From contig JAUWMD010000048.1 in the NCBI GenBank assembly GCA_030613345.1, positions 1 to 11,906 on the forward strand: a stretch of 11,906 nucleotides of DNA, written 5' to 3'. This DNA is from Candidatus Krumholzibacteriota bacterium (GTDB lineage Bacteria > Krumholzibacteriota > Krumholzibacteriia > Krumholzibacteriales > Krumholzibacteriaceae). The first letter of the stretch is position 1. Every line of letters begins with the position of its first letter. Positions 6,883-11,906 of the stretch are shown here, one piece after another. Both the position numbers and the translations under genes were made by a program. Below the pieces are notes generated by a model. The model saw nothing but the letters and a program-made list of their open reading frames with translations, had not been told where the DNA came from and searched no databases.

Positions 6883-8049
6883 ATGGACAGGTTCCCTTCA
6901 TGGGTAGAGGTCGATCTCGACGCCCTCGTGCTGAACATAGGGCGGGTCCGCGATCTCGTGCCCGCCGGCGTGCGTATCCTCCTCGTCGTGAAGGCCGATG
7001 CCTACGGCCACGGCGCGGTGAGGATATCGCAGCAGGCGGCCGACTGCGGCGTCGACATGCTCGGGGTGGCGACACTCGACGAGGGCAGGGAGCTGCGCGG
7101 CGCTGGTATAGAGCTGCCGATATTGATTCTCAGCCCCGTCCTGCGCGAGGAGCTCGAAGAAGTCCTCGAGAACGACCTCGCCATCTCAACCTCCTCGGTC
7201 GAGTTCGCCACGGCTGCTTCCGCCGAAGCGGTCAGGCGCGGGACTACATGCAGGATGCACGTCGAGGTCGATACGGGGATGGGACGCGCCGGTCTTCCGC
7301 TTGCCTCGGCCGTTGAGGCGATTACCGGGATGGCCACGATGAAGGGCCTCGATATCGAGGGGATATTCACGCATTTCCCCGCATCCGACGTTGACCCCGA
7401 TTTTACCAATGACCAGATCGACTCGTTCACAGAGATCCTCGACGAACTGTCGAACGCCGGCATAACATTCGATTACGTTCACACGGCCAACAGCGCCGCA
7501 ATAGTCAATTTTCCGGCTTCACACTTTAACATGATCAGGCCGGGACTCCTCGTCTACGGCTATTCTCCATCGCTGGCGCTCCGGGACAGAGTGGACGTGA
7601 GGCCCGTCATGAGCTTCAAGTCGAGGATTCTCCTCGTGCGTGAGGCCGCCTCGGGGTCGAGCGTAAGCTACGGACGGACGTATATCGCGCCTTCCGACAT
7701 GACGATAGGGGTGATCGCCGCGGGGTACGGCCACGGCATGAGCCACCGCCTGTCGAACAGAGGCGAAGTCCTCTTCAGGGGCGCCAGGGTGCCGATCGTC
7801 GGAAGGGTGACGATGGATATGACGATGATCGACCTGTCCGGTTTCGCCGATCCCGCCTCGGGTGAAGAGGTCGTCATATTCGGAAACCAGGGTATTCAGG
7901 AGATCAGCGTCGATGATGTTGCCGGGTGGGACGGCAGCCTCAACTACGAGGTCCTCTGCAGGATCAGCAAAAGGGTCGTCCGCATCTACATGAAGAGCGG
8001 CAGGGTAGAGAGTCTCAAGTCCCTGCTCGGAGTGCACGACGGCCTTTAA
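6883..8049 (+). CDS. alr: Alanine racemase (PLP-dependent)
   Basis: Interconverts L- and D-alanine to supply D-Ala for peptidoglycan. At 388 aa it has the usual family length. The PLP-binding lysine is K37 in the signature VVKADAYGHG (35-44). Other landmarks are the barrel segments HVEVDTGMGRAG (126-137) and GIFTHFPASD (160-169), MIRPGLLVYG (217-226, phosphate/PLP contacts), catalytic tyrosine Y263 in VSYGRTY, and VGRVTMDMTMID (306-317). The common GYADGY motif reads AAGYGHGMSHRLSN here (279-292), a modest variation that leaves both catalytic residues intact. The ATG at 6883 has GGGGAGG just inside the end of the upstream gene (intergenic distance 4 nt), so it is translationally coupled to the exoribonuclease. 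deoC follows after 14 nt. A broad-specificity amino-acid racemase is possible, but the plain cytoplasmic form with no signal peptide favours Alr. Confidence 0.96.
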   Translation: MDRFPSWVEVDLDALVLNIGRVRDLVPAGVRILLVVKADAYGHGAVRISQQAADCGVDMLGVATLDEGRELRGAGIELPILILSPVLREELEEVLENDLAISTSSVEFATAASAEAVRRGTTCRMHVEVDTGMGRAGLPLASAVEAITGMATMKGLDIEGIFTHFPASDVDPDFTNDQIDSFTEILDELSNAGITFDYVHTANSAAIVNFPASHFNMIRPGLLVYGYSPSLALRDRVDVRPVMSFKSRILLVREAASGSSVSYGRTYIAPSDMTIGVIAAGYGHGMSHRLSNRGEVLFRGARVPIVGRVTMDMTMIDLSGFADPASGEEVVIFGNQGIQEISVDDVAGWDGSLNYEVLCRISKRVVRIYMKSGRVESLKSLLGVHDGL

Positions 8050-8063
8050 ACCGGAGAATCGTA

Positions 8064-8720
8064 ATGAAACTCAACAGGCTCATTGACCACACTGTGCTCA
8101 AACCGGATGCGACCGACGATGACGTCAGGCGTCTCTGCGCTGAAGCCCGCGAGTACGATTTCTTCTCGGCAGTAGTCAATACTCACTTTGTTCCTCTCGT
8201 GGCGGAGGAGCTCTCGGGGGCGCGCGTCAAGGTATGCTCCATATCGGGATTTCCCCTCGGCGCCGTCGATTCGGAGGTAAAGGCCTTCGAAGCGCGTCGC
8301 GCTGTCGAGCGGGGGGCCGACGAGATTGACATGGTTATCAACGTCGGCGCCGTCAAGGCGGGCGATATGGAATTCGTCCGGGAAGATATCGAGCTCGTAA
8401 GGAAGGCCTGCGGCGAAGCCCTCCTCAAGGTCATCATCGAGGCCGCCCTGCTGACCGACGAGGAGAAGGTCGCCGCCTGCCGTGCCGTCGTGGAAGCGGG
8501 TGCCGGGTTCGTCAAGTCGTCGACCGGGTTCGGGCCTCCCGGCGCGAATCCGCGCGATATCAGGATCATGCGCGAGGCGGTAGGGCCGGATTTCGGCGTA
8601 AAGGCATCGGCCGGTATAAGGACTGCCGCTGCTGCCATCGAGCTCGTAGAGGCGGGCGCCAGCCGGCTCGGCACAAGCTCCGGAGTGCAGATCATACAGG
8701 AGCTGAAGGGTACGGGATAA
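8064..8720 (+). CDS. deoC: Deoxyribose-phosphate aldolase
   Basis: A cytoplasmic class I aldolase that cleaves 2-deoxyribose-5-phosphate to glyceraldehyde-3-phosphate and acetaldehyde in deoxynucleoside salvage. The 218-aa TIM barrel matches the short DeoC form. Landmarks: LIDHTVLKPDAT (6-17), VKVCSISGFPLG (55-66), GADEIDMVINVGAVKAGD (84-101, with D89 in the catalytic Asp position), Schiff-base lysine K151 in FVKSSTGFGPPGA, the second active-site lysine K180 in VKASAGIRT, and phosphate-binding RLGTSSGV near 201-208. The ATG at 8064 gives the standard DeoC N terminus and has GGAGAA upstream. In-frame codons run upstream to 7926 inside alr, but that extension is unrelated sequence. It is the last gene of the operon. 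Its stop is 18 nt from the convergent PBP gene stop, and no intrinsic terminator fits in between. Confidence 0.96.
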   Translation: MKLNRLIDHTVLKPDATDDDVRRLCAEAREYDFFSAVVNTHFVPLVAEELSGARVKVCSISGFPLGAVDSEVKAFEARRAVERGADEIDMVINVGAVKAGDMEFVREDIELVRKACGEALLKVIIEAALLTDEEKVAACRAVVEAGAGFVKSSTGFGPPGANPRDIRIMREAVGPDFGVKASAGIRTAAAAIELVEAGASRLGTSSGVQIIQELKGTG

Positions 8721-8738
8721 CGACTGTACCGGAGGATC

Positions 8739-10856
8739 CTATCTGTCCGGGATCTCTCTTTCCTCGGAAGCTTCCCTGTCGAGTTCCCTGAAATCCTTGT
8801 CCTTGTCCAGAAGATCGTAGGCAGATACCTTGTGCAGGTCGCACTGTCTCTTCGGCTCGAACCCCTCGATGAATATCTCGCGCCTGACGTTCCTGCAGTA
8901 AGGGGTGGCTGTGAGCCCCGACTCGACGCAGACCATCGCCTCGGTTATCCCGTCGGGCCGGTCGAAGTCGCGGCCCCTGTTTCCCGGGTGGGCCGCTATC
9001 ATCATCCAGGTCCAGAGGGGCAGCGCGACCCTGGCACCGACCATACCGTCTCCCATCGAGATGACCCTGTGGCTGAATCCGGTCCATACTCCGACGGCCA
9101 GGTCGGCCGAATATCCGATGAACCAGCCGTCAGCGTAATTGTCGGTAGTGCCGGTCTTGCCGGCGCACGGGATCCTGAGTCCGAGAGCCCGCGCCGTCCT
9201 TCCCGTTCCCTCGTTGATCACGGTCCTGAGCATGTCGGTGACCATGTACGCGATCTGAGGGGTGAGCACATCCTCGCGCTCTTCCCTGAACTCCTCGAGG
9301 ACGTTGCCGTTCCTGTCGACGATCTTGAGGATCGCCATGGGCTCGGCCCTGATCCCTTCGGCGGCCATCACGCTGAATGCCGAGGTGAGCTCTATAAGCG
9401 TGACCTCCTGGGCTCCGAGGGCGAGTGAGAGGTATGGCATCAGCCGGCTCCTGATCCCGAGGTCGTGCGCCATGCCGATGACGGCCGGCCCGCCGAGTTT
9501 CTGAAGAAGCTTGACGGCGGGGATGTTGATCGATTTGTCGAGGGCATAGCGCAGAGAGACGGCGCCGTGGAACTTCTTGCTGAAGTTTCTCGGCTTGTAT
9601 ACTTCACCGTTCGGCATCTCGATTACGATCGGTGTGTCGAGGAGCACGTCGGAGGGACTGTAGCCGTTGTCCAGGGCTGCTATATATATGAAGGTCTTGA
9701 AGGCCGAGCCGGGCTGGCGTCTCGCCTGCAGGACGTTGTTGAACTTCTTCTCGCGGAAGGAGCGCCCGCCGACCATCACCTTGATATGGCCCGTATGCGG
9801 ATCGATGGCAACGGCGCCGGACTGGATGTAGTCGGGGGCTATCTCGTATCCGGCCTCGAGGGTGTCGAGGTAGGCGCCGCGGGTCAATTCATACTTCTGC
9901 TTCGTCTCGAGGCGCGTGAGAAAGGTCTCCATGCTGTCCTCGGCGACTTCCTGCAGGTACGGGTCGAGCGTTGTGTAAACGGTCAGCCCTCCGCGGTAGA
10001 TCGCCTGGTCGCCATACTTGCGTGACAGTATCTGCCTGATATGTTCCGTGAAGTACCCGGCGAAATCGACGTCGCCTCTCTCCCGGGGAACGACGTCGAG
10101 GGGCTTCGTCCTGAGCGAGTCGAACCGGGCCTCGTCTATGACCTCGAAGTCACGCATCATCGTCAGGCATATGTTGCGCCTCTTGAGGGCCCTCTCCGGG
10201 TGGTGGAAGGGGTTGTACCCGGAGGGGTTCTTCTGCAGCCCGGCCAGCAGGGCGATCTGGTGGAGCTCGAGTTCCCGGACAGACTTGTCGAAGAAGCGCA
10301 TCGAGGCGGCCTCGATTCCGTAACCGCCGCCGCCGAAGTAGATCTGGTTGAGATACATCTCCAGTATCTCGTCCTTCGAGTAGGTGCGCTCGATCCTCAG
10401 GGCGAGCAGCGCCTCCTTGATCTTCCTCGTCCAGGTCTGCTCTTTGGTGAAGAAGAGGTCGGTGGCGAGCTGCATCGTGATCGTAGAGGCGCCCTCCCGT
10501 ATTTCCCAGTGCCGTATGTCCTTGAGGGCGGCGGAGGCGATGCGGTAGAAATCTATCCCGAAGTGGTTGTAGAAGCGCCTGTCTTCGATGGAGAGGAAGG
10601 TCTTCTGAACCTCGGGCGGGATCTCCCCTATCTTCAGCAGGATCCTGTCCTGCTTGTAGTATTCTCTTATGACGCTCGAGTCGGCGGCAAGTATCCTCGT
10701 CTTGAGGGACGGCTCGATCATCTCGAGCCTCGCCATTGAGGGGAGGTCGCGGGAGAGGTACATCAGCATTGCCGTCATGAATCCGGCGGCGAGCACGACC
10801 ACTACCAGAAGGAGCTGGAGCGCCAGCTTCTCTCCGCGCCTTAGTTTTCTCACCAT
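8739..10856 (-). CDS. mrcA: Class A penicillin-binding protein, PBP1A type (GT51 + transpeptidase)
   Basis: A 705-aa bifunctional inner-membrane enzyme that polymerises glycan strands and cross-links peptidoglycan peptides. A basic start and one TM segment (about 12-34) anchor it, with the rest periplasmic. GT51 domain (about 55-225): catalytic E91 in SIEDRRFYNHFGID, GASTITMQLATDLFF (122-136), RKIKEALLALRIE (144-156) and EILEMYLNQIYFGGGGYG (163-180). Transpeptidase domain: SxxK S384-AF-K387, SxN S442-I-N444 and KTG K567-TG. All catalytic motifs are intact. A C-terminal tail beyond about 640 carries three cysteines (C643, C654, C672) and ends in a highly charged stretch (DKDKDFRELDREASEEREIPDR region). 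The ATG has GGAGG (10864-10868, minus strand) at good distance. It is divergent from the rRNA operon and convergent with deoC. MQL in place of the commoner QQL is also seen in other class A PBPs. The symbol follows the family only. Confidence 0.95.
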   Translation of the reverse strand: MVRKLRRGEKLALQLLLVVVVLAAGFMTAMLMYLSRDLPSMARLEMIEPSLKTRILAADSSVIREYYKQDRILLKIGEIPPEVQKTFLSIEDRRFYNHFGIDFYRIASAALKDIRHWEIREGASTITMQLATDLFFTKEQTWTRKIKEALLALRIERTYSKDEILEMYLNQIYFGGGGYGIEAASMRFFDKSVRELELHQIALLAGLQKNPSGYNPFHHPERALKRRNICLTMMRDFEVIDEARFDSLRTKPLDVVPRERGDVDFAGYFTEHIRQILSRKYGDQAIYRGGLTVYTTLDPYLQEVAEDSMETFLTRLETKQKYELTRGAYLDTLEAGYEIAPDYIQSGAVAIDPHTGHIKVMVGGRSFREKKFNNVLQARRQPGSAFKTFIYIAALDNGYSPSDVLLDTPIVIEMPNGEVYKPRNFSKKFHGAVSLRYALDKSINIPAVKLLQKLGGPAVIGMAHDLGIRSRLMPYLSLALGAQEVTLIELTSAFSVMAAEGIRAEPMAILKIVDRNGNVLEEFREEREDVLTPQIAYMVTDMLRTVINEGTGRTARALGLRIPCAGKTGTTDNYADGWFIGYSADLAVGVWTGFSHRVISMGDGMVGARVALPLWTWMMIAAHPGNRGRDFDRPDGITEAMVCVESGLTATPYCRNVRREIFIEGFEPKRQCDLHKVSAYDLLDKDKDFRELDREASEEREIPDR

Positions 10857-10987
10857 TGTCTGTCCTCCGCTGTCGCACAGCCTTGCCGATTACCGCGGCT
10901 CGAAGGGAAAGTACTGCGAAAGGCGGCTCTTTTCCAGTTCTTTTACGTTCCAGGGACACATTCTCGCCCGCTTTCCCGGCCCCTGAA

Positions 10988-11005
10988 TTATTTATCGATA
11001 AATAA
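10988..11005. repeat. Perfect 18-bp AT-rich palindrome upstream of rRNA P1
   Basis: TTATTTATCGATAAATAA reads identically on both strands and is centred at 10996/10997, with its right end 24 nt upstream of the P1 -35. Position and composition suit an UP element or a dimeric repressor/activator site facing both the rRNA and PBP promoters. No regulator can be named. Confidence 0.6.
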
Positions 11006-11029
11006 AAATCAATAAAATCACGAAATTTG

Positions 11030-11058
11030 TTGACACGCGAGCACTGATGAATTATATA
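11030..11058 (+). promoter_or_regulatory. rRNA operon promoter P1
   Basis: Perfect -35 TTGACA (11030-11035), 17-nt spacer and -10 TATATA (11053-11058; TATAAA at 11055 is also possible). It is preceded by over 40 nt of AT-rich DNA resembling an UP element. Transcription would begin near 11065, giving a leader of about 270 nt to 16S. Confidence 0.8.
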
Positions 11059-11137
11059 AATGCGAGTGTTCGCAGTAGAGGGGCTTAAGCCTCGATTCGG
11101 GGATAACGAAATAAGTTAGAAAACCCCCGGATATGAG

Positions 11138-11166
11138 TTGACAAGTCCCGACAACTCGGATATATT
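11138..11166 (+). promoter_or_regulatory. rRNA operon promoter P2
   Basis: Perfect -35 TTGACA (11138-11143), 17-nt spacer and -10 TATATT (11161-11166, five of six). It lies exactly 108 nt downstream of P1, forming the tandem arrangement typical of rRNA operons. The start site should fall near 11172-11174, giving a leader of about 160 nt. Confidence 0.88.
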
Positions 11167-11173
11167 TAGTTTC

Positions 11174-11200
11174 TGGAAAGTAATTTCCATATAGGGAAAT
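11174..11200 (+). promoter_or_regulatory. boxB-like hairpin(s) at the start of the P2 transcript
   Basis: TGGAAA-GTAA-TTTCCA (11174-11189) forms a perfect 6-bp stem with a tetraloop, at or within a base or two of the expected P2 RNA 5' end. The same TTTCC arm can instead pair downstream: ATTTCC (11183-11188) with GGAAAT (11195-11200), loop of 6 nt. The location just before boxA matches the boxB position in rRNA antitermination leaders. Confidence 0.6.
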
Positions 11201-11202
11201 AC

Positions 11203-11214
11203 GCTCTTTGAAAA
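11203..11214 (+). promoter_or_regulatory. boxA antitermination element
   Basis: GCTCTTTGAAAA matches the boxA core (GCTCTTTRA) found in rRNA leaders. RNA at this site binds NusB-NusE (S10) and makes RNA polymerase resistant to termination. It lies about 120 nt before 16S and downstream of both promoters. Confidence 0.85.
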
Positions 11215-11257
11215 AGAAATAGCGTGCGATGGACCAAGCTAGTGACGTGGGCCCGAG

Positions 11258-11272
11258 GGTCGCTTTGCGACC
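11258..11272 (+). repeat. Leader hairpin
   Basis: GGTCGC-TTT-GCGACC is a perfect 6-bp stem with a triloop, extendable by a G-T pair, between boxA and the terminator-like hairpin. It is probably a leader RNA structure. No T run follows, so it is not a terminator. Confidence 0.5.
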
Positions 11273-11296
11273 TAAGGGTTTGGAATACCGTCAATT

Positions 11297-11333
11297 AGAA
11301 TGCCGGCTCGGCCGGTATTCTACGATTTTTTTT
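11297..11333 (+). terminator. Terminator-like hairpin plus T8 directly before 16S
   Basis: AGAATGCCGGC-TCG-GCCGGTATTCT (11297-11321) is an 11-bp stem with one G-T wobble and a triloop. After four bases (ACGA) comes a run of eight T (11326-11333) that touches the first base of 16S. By form it is an intrinsic terminator inside the rRNA leader, expected to be overridden by boxA antitermination. The four-base gap may weaken it. It may instead serve 16S 5'-end processing. An upstream copy of the left arm, GAATACCG (11283-11290), can pair with CGGTATTC (11313-11320) instead. Confidence 0.55.

Positions 11334-11906
<573 letters not shown>

Larger units (their letters stand above)
10857..11333. other. 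Divergent control region between the PBP gene and the rRNA operon
   Basis: This 477-nt stretch holds no protein gene that I can support. Its left half (to about 10980) is the minus-strand leader of the PBP gene, with no convincing promoter hexamers. A sharply AT-rich block at about 10985-11030 marks the boundary and could serve as an UP element for the rRNA P1 promoter, as the PBP promoter, or as both. The right half is the rRNA promoter and leader described in separate entries. A short ORF starting at 11229 crosses into 16S and is not a gene. Confidence 0.8.

Noticed and set aside
5901..6938. Long minus-strand ORF of 345 codons, larger than the plus-strand gene it overlaps
   Set aside because: The plus strand encodes the OB/HD exoribonuclease with the LLHDIGK motif and a good ribosome binding site. 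The minus translation has no recognisable domain and low-complexity composition.

Overview
This window looks like a piece of a bacterial chromosome with high-GC coding DNA. It carries three lipoproteins with 'CGG' lipobox ends and a bifunctional class A PBP, which suggests a diderm (Gram-negative-type) envelope. The last ~570 bases are the 5' part of a 16S rRNA gene. Its 5' region (the GGATTAGGCATGCAAGTCG segment and the GTCGAGAGGCTTCGGCAATGGGGGAAACCC segment) does not read like a proteobacterial or firmicute 16S. It is reminiscent of the PVC/FCB part of the tree and its candidate phyla. That placement is from memory and should be treated as tentative.

Layout. (1) Positions 1-3640, minus strand: a three-gene signalling operon, transcribed in the order TPR-repeat lipoprotein, membrane sensor histidine kinase, NtrC-type sigma-54 response regulator. 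The regulator runs off the left edge. Spacing is 8 nt and then a 26-nt overlap, so the genes are almost certainly cotranscribed. (2) Positions 3641-3806: a divergent promoter region. (3) Positions 3807-4781, plus strand: a lipoprotein of the metallophosphoesterase/5'-nucleotidase fold with an altered metal site. (4) Positions 4967-5752, plus strand: an unrecognised lipoprotein that forms its own transcription unit, with a consensus -35, a strong ribosome binding site and a strong intrinsic terminator. (5) Positions 5919-8720, plus strand: a housekeeping operon of a YhaM-like OB/HD 3'-5' exoribonuclease, alanine racemase (alr) and deoxyribose-phosphate aldolase (deoC). (6) Positions 8739-10856, minus strand: a class A penicillin-binding protein (GT51 glycosyltransferase plus transpeptidase), convergent with deoC and only 18 nt away. 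(7) Positions 10857-11333: a 477-nt control region with tandem rRNA promoters P1 and P2, an 18-bp AT-rich palindrome, a small hairpin followed by boxA, and a terminator-like hairpin with a T8 run that abuts the start of 16S. (8) Position 11334 to the end: 16S rRNA.

Functional reading. The left third is envelope signalling and surface lipoproteins. The middle is RNA turnover plus peptidoglycan-precursor (D-Ala) and deoxynucleoside metabolism. The PBP builds the wall that alanine racemase supplies. The most unusual part is the rRNA leader. It has two sets of mutually exclusive pairings, one at the P2 transcript start and one just before 16S. The second resembles a terminator/antiterminator switch, a layout not normally described for rRNA operons.
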